Virus record (IMG/VR): IMGVR_UViG_3300046758_000611
Span: 1-64,000 of that record
Origin: a virus
Direction: 5' to 3' (one strand)
DNA length: 64,000 nucleotides
Part shown: positions 1 through 8,461 of the stretch, one piece after another
Numbering within the stretch: the stretch's first letter is position 1
Layout: each line of letters opens with the position of its first letter
The notes under the pieces: model-generated
Told to the model about the DNA's origin: nothing
Database searches by the model: none
What the model saw: the letters and a program-made list of their open reading frames with translations, nothing else
Made by a program: the position numbers and the translations under genes

Positions 1-33
1 ATTTATATATATCGTTTTATATTGTCAAATAGT

Positions 34-357
34 TTATAATGATTTCAAATTTTGTTTTTTCATGCGATGCACAAGAATACCGAGCAGTAATAAAAAAGCA
101 AATGGTATTACATAAAACCAAACTGAAGTTTCTACTTCTATATTTTTTTTATTTGTTTCTGATTCATAAGTGAGAGTATCGTCTACTTGACTTGAATTTA
201 AATCATCGGTGTGTGGTGCTTTGGTTTGTTCTACATTAACTATTGGTTCTTGTTGTGGAATTCCCAAACTAGAATTTCCGTAGTTAAGTATGCTTTTTTT
301 AATGCCACACGATGACAATAATACCAAGCACGTTAGTAATACAATTAATGTTTTCAT
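34..357 (-). CDS. Probable unimolecular spanin (lipoprotein with C-terminal membrane segment)
   Basis: 107 residues. The N-terminus is a lipoprotein signal with lipobox LSSC, which would make Cys17 the lipidated residue. A polar, Pro-containing stretch (18-78) follows, then a strong hydrophobic segment (about 79-96) and a short basic tail. A lipid anchor at one end and a membrane helix at the other is the architecture of u-spanins such as T1 gp11, which link outer and inner membrane and fuse them at the end of lysis. The start has a clear AAGGAG ribosome site. It follows a lipoprotein and a secreted protease, so an envelope cassette is likely. No holin or endolysin is visible here; they may lie beyond position 1. 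Architecture is seen; function is inferred. It could instead be an unrelated small membrane lipoprotein. Confidence 0.6.
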   Translation of the reverse strand: MKTLIVLLTCLVLLSSCGIKKSILNYGNSSLGIPQQEPIVNVEQTKAPHTDDLNSSQVDDTLTYESETNKKNIEVETSVWFYVIPFAFLLLLGILVHRMKKQNLKSL

Positions 358-420
358 ATATAGTTCTCCTTTATCTTGAAGAATAATATACCATACATTA
401 TTCGTTATGTAAAGTTTTAT

Positions 421-519
421 TTATTTTTTGCCGTGACAAAGACAATCACATTTATTGTCTTTGCAACATGAAACAAAAAAACATTTAATCTTACAAATTA
501 ATTTTTTTATTAACATCAT
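421..519 (-). CDS. Possible Cys-rich microprotein (32 aa)
   Basis: A short open frame with two tandem ATGs encodes 32 residues: a Lys/Ile/Leu-rich first half and seven cysteines (9, 13, 18, 19, 24, 26, 28). It fills most of the gap between the two lipoprotein genes and is co-directional with them. There is no Shine-Dalgarno sequence, and the frame overlaps the hairpin at 437-463, so it may be chance. No family recognised. Confidence 0.3.
   Translation of the reverse strand: MMLIKKLICKIKCFFVSCCKDNKCDCLCHGKK
437..463. other. Perfect 10-bp inverted repeat in intergenic region
   Basis: CAAAGACAAT and ATTGTCTTTG flank a 7-base loop. No T-tract follows directly on either strand, so it is not a typical intrinsic terminator. 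It may be an RNA stability or processing hairpin between the two lipoprotein genes. Confidence 0.45.
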
Positions 520-530
520 TATAATAAATA

Positions 531-1007
531 TTAGTGTATCACTTTAATTTTAAGTCCAGCACGAACAAAAGTTAATTTTACAAATTCTTCAAAAAAGAAG
601 ACATATGCAGGACCATCGTAGTTTTTTCTTGCTATTTCGATTTCCTTTTCGTATATCTCCATCCACTTAGTACAATCATCGTACACTTTTTTATCAACCA
701 CATCATGGGATAAATTATACCTATGAATATTCATTGCAAGTTGTAATTGATCTTTTGTTAATGTTGCATGAGTTTTAATATCTCTTTCAAACTGAATTTG
801 CATTTCTTTTTGTTTTTGAAGTTCCTCATAAGATTTTTGCAGTAACGGGTTGATTAATTCTTTCCAGTCTTTCCATTCTTCTTTACCACTCAATGCTTCT
901 TTAGGAGTGGGTGCTTTTATAAACCCATCACCCTCGGCACACGAAGTAACCAAGGGTGACATTAAAATAAAATATATAACATTTAAAAACCTAACAAAAA
1001 ATCGCAT
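531..1007 (-). CDS. Putative lipoprotein, unknown function
   Basis: 158 residues. An N-terminal hydrophobic signal is followed by a lipobox-like VTSC with Cys23. The mature part is charged and largely helical, with a Lys/Glu/Gln-rich stretch around residues 55-75 that could form a coiled coil. The start codon overlaps the stop of the upstream protease gene by one base (TAATG), which implies translational coupling and a joint role at the cell envelope. No family recognised. A spanin partner, an immunity lipoprotein or a protease substrate/cofactor are all possible. Confidence 0.6.
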   Translation of the reverse strand: MRFFVRFLNVIYFILMSPLVTSCAEGDGFIKAPTPKEALSGKEEWKDWKELINPLLQKSYEELQKQKEMQIQFERDIKTHATLTKDQLQLAMNIHRYNLSHDVVDKKVYDDCTKWMEIYEKEIEIARKNYDGPAYVFFFEEFVKLTFVRAGLKIKVIH

Positions 1008-2035
1008 TATCTATGCTCAATTCTGTAAGGACTCATTCCGTCAAATGGCATAATCTTTAATTCTTTTTCGAACTCATTGGATTTATCAAAACCATTCAAT
1101 AATTTATCATCAAATTTATACTTAGTCTTAATTCTATAAGGAAATGTAGACTTTACACTATACTCGTCATCGTCTCCTTCTTCATCCTTACGAATAACAC
1201 CTGTATCTTCAATTTGCATACTTAAAATTTCTTCCATAGGTGGCATTTCAACTTTAGGATCAATTGCCCACATAATATCATTCTTTTCTGCCCAACGAAT
1301 CATTCTACGCACAGGAACCATTAAATTAAATCCTTCTCCCGCACCACGCACAATCATGCCAACATATTGTCCATTTTGCAAATAAACTCCACCTCCAGAA
1401 CTTCCTGGAAATGCAGTAACGGTTGTTTGGTCATATTCAAATTTATCGAGAGTTCGTCCGACTTGTGAAATAATTCCAGTTGTCATTGAATTTGCACCCA
1501 TTTGACCAAGCAACGAACCAACGTGGAATAAATCAGTTCCAATTGGAATGATTCTATCATTTTCTTCTTTAAGATAAAAATCAACTCCGTCTTTTGCATA
1601 ATCCTTTGCACGAACCATAAGAAGTGCCAAATCATGACCATCTTCAGCATTTGAATATTTGATGATTTTCGCATCCATTTTCATTTCACCAACTCTACGA
1701 CCTTTTTCTACAAGTTCTTTTACGATTGATGCATCGTCAAATTCAACAATTTTTACAGGAGTACCTCCTTCAATAACACTACGAACTTTACGAAGATTAT
1801 CTACCACATGGGCAGCCGTCCAAACAAATGTAACTTTTTTTCCGTCAACTTCACGAATAATCATTGCACCTGAACCTTCGGAACTACTATATCGTGCTTT
1901 TGCTTTTATTGTAACCGATACATCTTGCAAGTGATCCGCAACTTCCCTTAATTGTTTATAGTTTGGTGATCCGAAAATAACATTAACGGAAATTGCCATA
2001 AAGGCCACGATTGCGAAAATCTTGCTTGAATTCAT
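1007..2035 (-). CDS. Secreted trypsin-like serine protease
   Basis: 342 residues from the chosen ATG, which has a strong purine-rich site (AGGGGGG) upstream and begins a typical signal peptide (about 1-22). A longer in-frame reading upstream would bury the signal, so I reject it. The chymotrypsin-fold triad is visible: His76 in TAAH, Asp135 in GHDLALL, and Ser213 in PGSSGGG. The C-terminal third (after about 260) is acidic and not recognised; I see no PDZ domain, so this is not a full DegP/HtrA. The export signal places it in the periplasm. It heads a three-gene envelope cassette and has a TATAAATA late-type promoter word 35 bases upstream. The role may be envelope protein degradation late in infection; this is inference. 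Confidence 0.8.
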   Translation of the reverse strand: MNSSKIFAIVAFMAISVNVIFGSPNYKQLREVADHLQDVSVTIKAKARYSSSEGSGAMIIREVDGKKVTFVWTAAHVVDNLRKVRSVIEGGTPVKIVEFDDASIVKELVEKGRRVGEMKMDAKIIKYSNAEDGHDLALLMVRAKDYAKDGVDFYLKEENDRIIPIGTDLFHVGSLLGQMGANSMTTGIISQVGRTLDKFEYDQTTVTAFPGSSGGGVYLQNGQYVGMIVRGAGEGFNLMVPVRRMIRWAEKNDIMWAIDPKVEMPPMEEILSMQIEDTGVIRKDEEGDDDEYSVKSTFPYRIKTKYKFDDKLLNGFDKSNEFEKELKIMPFDGMSPYRIEHR

Positions 2036-2069
2036 AGTTTTACCCCCCTGGGTTAATTGGTTAATAATA

Positions 2070-2077
2070 TATTTATA
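2070..2077 (-). promoter_or_regulatory. T4-late-promoter-like TATAAATA
   Basis: TATAAATA in the gene-sense direction, about 35 bases upstream of the secreted protease start. This matches the T4 late promoter word recognised by gp55 sigma. The region is AT-rich, so chance is possible. Confidence 0.4.
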
Positions 2078-2117
2078 TATATTACCCCATTGAGGGTTTT
2101 TAGTCAATTACATTAAA

Positions 2118-4601
2118 TTATTGACAACTTTCGCAAACTTCACCACGCATTTTTGCTTCTAAACTACATAAGGACGGAGAGGGTTCACCTTCTGATTCTT
2201 TATTTTCAGTTTCGGTGTTATGTTCGTCTACGTTGACACCTGTGCTTTTTTCAACAGCACTTGCGGCCAAATTACGCAAGTAGTAAGTCGTTTTCAAACC
2301 ACTTTTCCATGCGTGGAAATAAACATCGTTAAGAAACTTCATACTACTTTTATCGTTGTAAAGATTTAAACTTTGTCCTTGATCAATCCACTTTTGTCGT
2401 GCAGATGCACAATCAATAAGTTTAAATTGATCTTGTTGAAATGCGGTTTTATACTTCTCTTTGATCCAGGGTGGAATTGCTCCGTTTAGTTTCTGCAAAT
2501 CTCCATCTACACTTTTAACAAGATTGCTAAGTTCTTTTGTCCACAATCCTTCTGCTTTCATATCGTTCACAAAGTATTCATTCATCATTGTAAATTCACC
2601 ACTCAATGTAGAATACACAAAGATAACACCAAAGTTTGGTTCAATACTTTGTGAACATCCTGCAATATAACTAATTGTTGCGGTTGGAGCAATGGCCATT
2701 GTATTAGAATTACGCATTCCTTGTTTAGCAACTTTCTTTTTGAGTTTGTCCCAATCTTTACGCAATCGTACTTCATCAGAATTTCCACGAAGTTTCATAA
2801 CTTGTTTCCAAGTATCAATCGGAAATGTTCCTTGACTCCAAAGACTTCCTGAATATGAACTATAAGTTTCACGATCAAGTGCCATATCAGAAGATGCTTC
2901 AATTGCAAAATAAGAAATGTTTTCGTAAATTTCATCGGAAATACGAACTGCATCATCACTTTCGTAATTAACATTAAACTCATAAAACATATCATGCCAA
3001 CCCATTGTTCCAAGACCAACAGGACGATGATTCATATTACTTTTACGTGCTTCTTCAGTTGGATAATAATTAAGATCAATAACATTATCCAGCATACGCA
3101 TTGCAGTTTTTACACTACTTTCAAGTTTTTTGTAATCAATAGATTTTTCTCCGTGTTTGTTTACATCAACGTGTCGTTTCAAATTCACACTTGCTAAATT
3201 ACAAGTTGCAGTTTCTCCGTATTCTTTTACTGAACGAGTTCCTTCGTTATCATGAATAGTTGGTTTTGTATGAAGAAGAATTTCTGTACACAGATTACTA
3301 CTATGAACCGTTCCTTCGTGCTGATTGCTGTAACGAATATTACTTGGGTCTTTGAATGTAACCCACGGATGACCCGTTTCAAAAATACTTTTCAACATTT
3401 TCTTCCAAAGGTCTTTTGCTTTTACTTCACGAAAAACACTAAGTTCACCTTCTTGACCTTTTTTAACATATTCCCAATATTTTGTTTCAAACTTTTCACC
3501 AAAAATTTCGTGCAACTCAGGTGTTTCATTTGGACTAAACAAATACCACGGACCATCAGTTTCAACTTGCTTCATAAACAAATCAGGAATCCAATTTGCG
3601 GTATTCATATCGTGGCAACGCATTCTATCATCACCCACAGTTTTTCTTAATGCCAAAAAGTCTTCAATATCTGCGTGCCAGGTTTCAAGGTATGCACATC
3701 CCGCACCTTTTCTTTTACCACCTTGATTAACTGCAACAAGCATATCATTGTAAAGTTTCCAAAAGTAAACTGGTCCTTGATTGATTCCGTTTGTTCCTTT
3801 GATGTAACTTCCTCTTGCACGGAAATTGGTAATATCAAATCCAAGACCACCTGCGAATTTACTTTTTCTTGCTTCTTGCCATATTCCATCGAATATTCCA
3901 TCAATAGAATCATCAAATGTATTAAGATAGCAACTACTCAATTGACTATGAGTTGTTCCACTATTAAACAAAGTTGGAGTGGAACTTACTACGTCAAAGC
4001 AACTAAGTGTTTCGTAAAACTTAATTGCGTATGCTTGACGTTCTTCCGGTTTCTCGTTCAAGGCAAGACCCATTGCAATACGCATCCACATTGCTTGTGG
4101 TGTTTCCATACGTCTACCACTAATATGAAGTAAATAACGATCATATATCGTTTGAATACCAAGATACTTCCAATCCTTTTCTCGTTCAATATTAAGTTTG
4201 TCACTCAATTCACGTAAATCAAAACACTCAAGAAGTTGTTCGTTTAAAATTTCCTCTCGGACTAATTTACGCATATTTGTAATAAAACTTTTACGATACT
4301 GAAGTTCAAAAGCATCACTATCTACTCCCTCACCAAAAACTTCTTTGTAAATTGTATTAAGAAGCATTCTCGCAGCCATATAAGCATAATTCGGTTCAAA
4401 CTCAATTTTAGACCTCGCACTCATAATAAGTGATTTGTCTATTTCTACCGTTGTAACTTTATCATACAACTTGATTTTGGCATCAATCAAAACTTCACTT
4501 GCACTAACGTTATCTAAATTTTTTGCGGCTCTTTCGGCACATTTGTTGATTTTATCAACATTGAAGTCTTCTAGTCTACCATTTCTTTTCTTTACTTTCA
4601 C
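2118..4601 (-). CDS. nrdA: Class Ia ribonucleoside-diphosphate reductase, large subunit
   Basis: 827 residues. It reduces ribonucleotides to deoxyribonucleotides for phage DNA synthesis. An N-terminal ATP-cone (about 1-95) suggests allosteric control. The catalytic barrel shows the active-site Cys in LSSCYL, the NLCTEI motif (Asn, radical Cys, Glu), the ATCNLASVNL segment and the paired-Tyr region. The C-terminus ends in a CxxC tail (CESCQ), the redox relay expected for thioredoxin/glutaredoxin recharge. It is somewhat longer than E. coli NrdA. The small subunit NrdB and a glutaredoxin are not in this window. The gene follows the replication genes and is preceded by an AT-rich element shared with the 9609 gene. 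Confidence 0.96.
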   Translation of the reverse strand: MKVKKRNGRLEDFNVDKINKCAERAAKNLDNVSASEVLIDAKIKLYDKVTTVEIDKSLIMSARSKIEFEPNYAYMAARMLLNTIYKEVFGEGVDSDAFELQYRKSFITNMRKLVREEILNEQLLECFDLRELSDKLNIEREKDWKYLGIQTIYDRYLLHISGRRMETPQAMWMRIAMGLALNEKPEERQAYAIKFYETLSCFDVVSSTPTLFNSGTTHSQLSSCYLNTFDDSIDGIFDGIWQEARKSKFAGGLGFDITNFRARGSYIKGTNGINQGPVYFWKLYNDMLVAVNQGGKRKGAGCAYLETWHADIEDFLALRKTVGDDRMRCHDMNTANWIPDLFMKQVETDGPWYLFSPNETPELHEIFGEKFETKYWEYVKKGQEGELSVFREVKAKDLWKKMLKSIFETGHPWVTFKDPSNIRYSNQHEGTVHSSNLCTEILLHTKPTIHDNEGTRSVKEYGETATCNLASVNLKRHVDVNKHGEKSIDYKKLESSVKTAMRMLDNVIDLNYYPTEEARKSNMNHRPVGLGTMGWHDMFYEFNVNYESDDAVRISDEIYENISYFAIEASSDMALDRETYSSYSGSLWSQGTFPIDTWKQVMKLRGNSDEVRLRKDWDKLKKKVAKQGMRNSNTMAIAPTATISYIAGCSQSIEPNFGVIFVYSTLSGEFTMMNEYFVNDMKAEGLWTKELSNLVKSVDGDLQKLNGAIPPWIKEKYKTAFQQDQFKLIDCASARQKWIDQGQSLNLYNDKSSMKFLNDVYFHAWKSGLKTTYYLRNLAASAVEKSTGVNVDEHNTETENKESEGEPSPSLCSLEAKMRGEVCESCQ

Positions 4602-4646
4602 TTGTAACCTTTTGTTAGTTTTTTTATATTAACATTATAATTTAAT

Positions 4647-4664
4647 TATATAAATATATTTTAC
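4647..4664 (-). promoter_or_regulatory. AT-rich 18-bp upstream element (copy 1)
   Basis: The gene-sense sequence GTAAAATATATTTATATA lies 46 bases upstream of nrdA and is identical over 18 bases to the element upstream of the small gene at 9609. It contains the recurrent TATTTATA word. It is a candidate promoter. Confidence 0.4.
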
Positions 4665-4705
4665 GAAATGCATCGTAAAAATACATACTATATATACAGA
4701 ATTTT

Positions 4706-6121
4706 TTAACCAATATCAACACTATCTTCTTTATTATATGAATTTTTATTGTTCATTTGGTCATACTTGGATTTTAAAAGATTCTTTGCACCATTCTCAG
4801 AATCATTCATTTCCACCATTATTTCCGCACCCTTTGTACTTTGCTCATCATATATTTCAATAACACCAGAAGAAGTGTCAACTCTACTTGGAAATGTCAA
4901 ACCATCAGGTCCAAACCGATTTTTAATGACATGAAATCTACCTGTACTACTAACCTTGTCAGTTGCTTTTCTAGACAAACTTATCACAAAGTCTGCCGTC
5001 ATTATTTTACGATAACTATCCGCAACTTTTTGTGCTTCAATAATATTATCATCTAATGACGAACGACTTGCCTGTGATGCCGTCCAAACAGGCACTCCGA
5101 GTTCGCCCGCAAGGCCTCGAAGATCCTCATAAATTCCCCCCTGCTCAACATAACTGTTGGCATTATTTCCGTGATTACCCGGAGATAAAATATCTGCATA
5201 ATCAATTACAACCATATCAACTGGGTACCCCATTGTATTTGCTAAATTTGCGTGTGCAAGAATTGTACTTACTCCTACACTTTTTGTTGGATATTCTTTA
5301 ATAAGAAGTTTTCCTTTAATATTTGCTACGACATTTTTTACTTTTTCTTCATGCTCCATTATATCTTGAAATGGAATGCCCGTGAAGCAACTATCGTAAC
5401 GAAGTCCAACATAACACTCATTAAGTTCTAATGTATAATGTAATACATTCTTACCACTTTGCATTGCCGATTTACCAAGTGATGCTAAACACCAACTTTT
5501 ACCACCTCCTGCACTACTAATAATAACACCAAGTTCTCCAGGTCCCAATCCACCATTTGTTAAATCATCAATCACGTCCCAACCTGTGTTGATTGTATCC
5601 CGAGCAGTTTCTGACATTCTTAATGCTATATCACGTGCATAATCATGCCCTATGTCACGTTCTGTTCCTGCTTTTAGTGCATCATCTACAATTCGTTTAA
5701 TAGAGTCGTATTGACCACCTTTAAGAAAGTCAACACTCTGCATAATTGCGTTTTTAAGTTTTTGATTTTTACAAAAGTTTAAAAACTCATTTTTAACAAA
5801 TTCAGCATCGTTCGTATCAACTTGTGTGAATATACTTCTAAGTTGATCAATGATTGCGGCCTTTAGTGAATCAATGTTTACATCATCACACTTAATCTTA
5901 AATACATCAAGTGTTGTTGTTCTTTTATACTTACCATAATGCGTTAAAATTTCATCTACAATCCACTTATGTGCTTCACTTTCCCAATATTCAGTTTCAA
6001 TAATATCGTGAGTTCTTTCCAAGAACTTTTTATCGTCAATTAAAGCACGAATGGTTTTACTTTGAAATGCAGTTCCAAACTTTTGTAAGGTATCCACATT
6101 ATTATTTATAGTCTCCGTCAT
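4706..6121 (-). CDS. gp41: DnaB-family replicative helicase (T4 gp41-like)
   Basis: 471 residues. It unwinds DNA ahead of the fork as a hexamer. Walker A is SSAGGGKSW with Lys208. Walker B is DMVVIDYADIL near residue 306. A downstream KNRFGPDG segment has the form of the DnaB arginine-finger/loop region. The N-terminal 160 residues are helical and would form the hexamerisation collar. The partner primase lies far away at 63114, but both are T4-type. The gene is co-directional with the exonuclease, recombinase and SSB genes just upstream. Confidence 0.92.
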   Translation of the reverse strand: MTETINNNVDTLQKFGTAFQSKTIRALIDDKKFLERTHDIIETEYWESEAHKWIVDEILTHYGKYKRTTTLDVFKIKCDDVNIDSLKAAIIDQLRSIFTQVDTNDAEFVKNEFLNFCKNQKLKNAIMQSVDFLKGGQYDSIKRIVDDALKAGTERDIGHDYARDIALRMSETARDTINTGWDVIDDLTNGGLGPGELGVIISSAGGGKSWCLASLGKSAMQSGKNVLHYTLELNECYVGLRYDSCFTGIPFQDIMEHEEKVKNVVANIKGKLLIKEYPTKSVGVSTILAHANLANTMGYPVDMVVIDYADILSPGNHGNNANSYVEQGGIYEDLRGLAGELGVPVWTASQASRSSLDDNIIEAQKVADSYRKIMTADFVISLSRKATDKVSSTGRFHVIKNRFGPDGLTFPSRVDTSSGVIEIYDEQSTKGAEIMVEMNDSENGAKNLLKSKYDQMNNKNSYNKEDSVDIG

Positions 6122-6177
6122 ATATTAAATTAGATTATCAAATGATTGGAATCCAATCAAGACTTTTTTTAAAAAAA

Positions 6178-7257
6178 TTACGATTGTGAAGAAATCGCAT
6201 AACTATTTAGCACCGACCAAGTTTCCATTAACCAATTATGATGATTCGGAAATGCAGCCCATAATTGGTCTTCGGCAAATTTTTTACTAAACTCAAACTT
6301 ATTAAGTTCAGTCACAGGTGACTCAACATGGTCAAATATTTTTGTTTGCATACTTGCAGGTAAAATACTATCTTTAAGTTGCATCAAATCATAGTTTCTT
6401 TTTAACAATAATTGATTTTCTTCTTTTAGAAAATTTTTATACAAAGGCATCTGCGGTTTTCTGTCTTCGGAAATTTTTAATAAATCCTCAACAGACAATT
6501 TTGATTCGTTTGCAAATTCAGGGAAAGCAGTTTTTAACTTTTTTTCACCAACACCCTTTATACCTGCTATATTATCACCACGGTCTCCATCTATGGTTCG
6601 GTATACCAAAAAGTTGTTTGGGTGTATGCCATATTCAAGTAAAACTTTTTCTTGTGTATACAAAGTTCTTTTGGTGGGACTATATACTGTAACATCCTCA
6701 TCAACGAGTTGAATGAAATCTTTATCAGTACTCATTATAGTTGTCCGTTTACCAAGGCCACTAAATTTTGATCTAGCAAGTAATGCGATTACATCGTCTG
6801 CTTCTACATTATCAATGCAAATCGTAGTTACTGGTAGCATATTTAAATACTCAATGAGTTTCACAATTTGATACTTCATAGAACTTGATTCTTCACTCTG
6901 ATCCATATCTAAACTTAACGCACGATTTACACGAAATCGTACATTTTTTTTCATTTTGTAATCTGGAAATATTTTTCTTCTTCGTGTACTACCACCTTTT
7001 CCATCAAACACAACTACACATCTAGTTGGTTTTCGTAAACGAATTGCATGACCGATACTTTTTAAAAAACCTGTATATCCACCTATATGATCACCATTTT
7101 CATTTGTAGTTGGATACATACTCCAAACTCGCATGAATGTGTTCATACCATCAACTAAAAGTGTGTCGGAATTTATATCCCGTTCCACTTCTAATTCATT
7201 CTTTTTTTCTTTTGAAAATTCTTGAAATAAACTAAATATTTTACTTTTATCACTCAT
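6178..7257 (-). CDS. rnh: 5'-3' exonuclease / RNase H (T4 rnh-like, FEN family)
   Basis: 359 residues. It likely removes RNA primers and processes flaps. FEN/PIN-like nuclease acidic motifs are present: LLVDGMN near the N-terminus, VEADDVIALLA, STDKDFIQLV, and DGDRGDNIAGIKGVGEKK, which combines the last metal ligand with a helix-hairpin-helix DNA-binding motif. The start overlaps the end of the recombinase gene by 8 bases, so the two are translationally coupled. Confidence 0.92.
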   Translation of the reverse strand: MSDKSKIFSLFQEFSKEKKNELEVERDINSDTLLVDGMNTFMRVWSMYPTTNENGDHIGGYTGFLKSIGHAIRLRKPTRCVVVFDGKGGSTRRRKIFPDYKMKKNVRFRVNRALSLDMDQSEESSSMKYQIVKLIEYLNMLPVTTICIDNVEADDVIALLARSKFSGLGKRTTIMSTDKDFIQLVDEDVTVYSPTKRTLYTQEKVLLEYGIHPNNFLVYRTIDGDRGDNIAGIKGVGEKKLKTAFPEFANESKLSVEDLLKISEDRKPQMPLYKNFLKEENQLLLKRNYDLMQLKDSILPASMQTKIFDHVESPVTELNKFEFSKKFAEDQLWAAFPNHHNWLMETWSVLNSYAISSQS

Positions 7258-8407
7258 CCGATATTGATGCCAATTCTTGTTCTACAATTGTATCATTATC
7301 TTCAAATTCAACATCTTCATCAATGACACTATTTGCAGATTCATACTGCATAACAACTTTGTCACAAATTTGAGTATATAACTCGTCTTTTAGTTCAGGA
7401 TTTTCTGCTAACAAAGTTGGAAATTCCTTTGCCATAAACTTGTGTTCATTTTCTTTAGAATCAACATAGGTGTAATATGCCCCACCTTGCTTAAATACTT
7501 TATGAGTTTTAAGTGTAGTAATCCAACTTCCCAAATCATCAATACCACGATTGAAATAAATTTCAAAGGCTGCTTTTCTTTGAGGAGGACCCATACGATT
7601 CTTAACGATTGTTGCTTCGCACTTATTTCCGATTACTTCGGTTGTAGAACCCTGTTTGATTTGTCCAAGATTCTTTAAACGAAGACGAACACTTGCGTGG
7701 AATGCCAATGCTTTACCACCACTTGTTGTCCACGGATCACCAAACATAACTCCCATCTTTTGACGAAGTTGGTTGGTGAATACTAAAGCAATTCGTTGAC
7801 GTCCTATTGTAGAAGTCAACTTACGCATTGCTTTACTAATTAGAATTGCTTTGGTTGTTGCAAATCCATCTTTACTATAATCTGCGGACATTTCTACTTT
7901 AGTTGATGCGGCCGCAACACTATCTGTCACAATAGTTACGAGTCTATCTTTGTTGCTTTTACGAATCGTTGCGATGATATTATCAATTGTTGCGAAGATG
8001 TCTTCTACAGTATCTACATGAACATACAACAACTTGGTTGTATCAACACCGATAGCAGTTAAATATTCAATACTAACACTTGTTTCCGTGTCTATATACA
8101 CTGCAACACCTCCCTTCTTTTGAGTTTCCGCAAGAATGTGACCACACAACAAACTTTTACCACTTTGTTCTAGTCCAGTTACTTCGGTGATTCGTCCCAC
8201 AGGAATTCCACCATTCGGACGATTTGAAATTGCCAAATCAAGTAAACTACTACCTGTTGGAATCCAATCGGAAATTAAAGAAGGATCATCTCCTTCATTT
8301 AAAAAGAATGCTACTTTACCTTCATCCTTATACGCAGAGTTTAGACTTTCTGCAAGTACAGATGCTAAATCTTCTGATTTTGTTTTATCTTCTTTTTTTC
8401 TTGCCAT
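7250..8407 (-). CDS. uvsX: UvsX/RecA-family recombinase
   Basis: 385 residues. It catalyses strand exchange for recombination-dependent replication and repair. Walker A is GLEQSGKS (78-85). The AVYIDTETS segment supplies the catalytic Glu region, and VTIVTDSVAA is the Walker B strand. The acidic C-terminal tail is typical of RecA-like proteins. I chose the ATG at 8407 because the further-upstream in-frame codon is a GTG located inside the 8425-8453 hairpin. The gene lies directly after the gp32-like SSB gene, its functional partner. Confidence 0.94.
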   Translation of the reverse strand: MARKKEDKTKSEDLASVLAESLNSAYKDEGKVAFFLNEGDDPSLISDWIPTGSSLLDLAISNRPNGGIPVGRITEVTGLEQSGKSLLCGHILAETQKKGGVAVYIDTETSVSIEYLTAIGVDTTKLLYVHVDTVEDIFATIDNIIATIRKSNKDRLVTIVTDSVAAASTKVEMSADYSKDGFATTKAILISKAMRKLTSTIGRQRIALVFTNQLRQKMGVMFGDPWTTSGGKALAFHASVRLRLKNLGQIKQGSTTEVIGNKCEATIVKNRMGPPQRKAAFEIYFNRGIDDLGSWITTLKTHKVFKQGGAYYTYVDSKENEHKFMAKEFPTLLAENPELKDELYTQICDKVVMQYESANSVIDEDVEFEDNDTIVEQELASISDE

Positions 8408-8424
8408 AAATTTTAAATTGATAT

Positions 8425-8453
8425 GAGGGTGGTTGGAGATGCCAACCACCCTC
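8425..8453. terminator. Perfect 12-bp hairpin between SSB and recombinase genes
   Basis: GAGGGTGGTTGG and CCAACCACCCTC pair perfectly around a 5-base loop. The T-run (TTGGTTTTTT) lies on the plus-strand side, so it is a canonical terminator only for plus-strand RNA. In the gene direction it has an A-rich lead and no U-tract. It may protect the 3' end of SSB mRNA, attenuate uvsX, or stop antisense transcripts. Confidence 0.65.
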
Positions 8454-8461
8454 TTGGTTTT

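Noticed and set aside
6144-6158. Inverted repeat GATTGG..CCAATC upstream of the helicase gene as a terminator
   Set aside because: Only 6 bp with a 3-base loop, and no T-tract in the gene direction.
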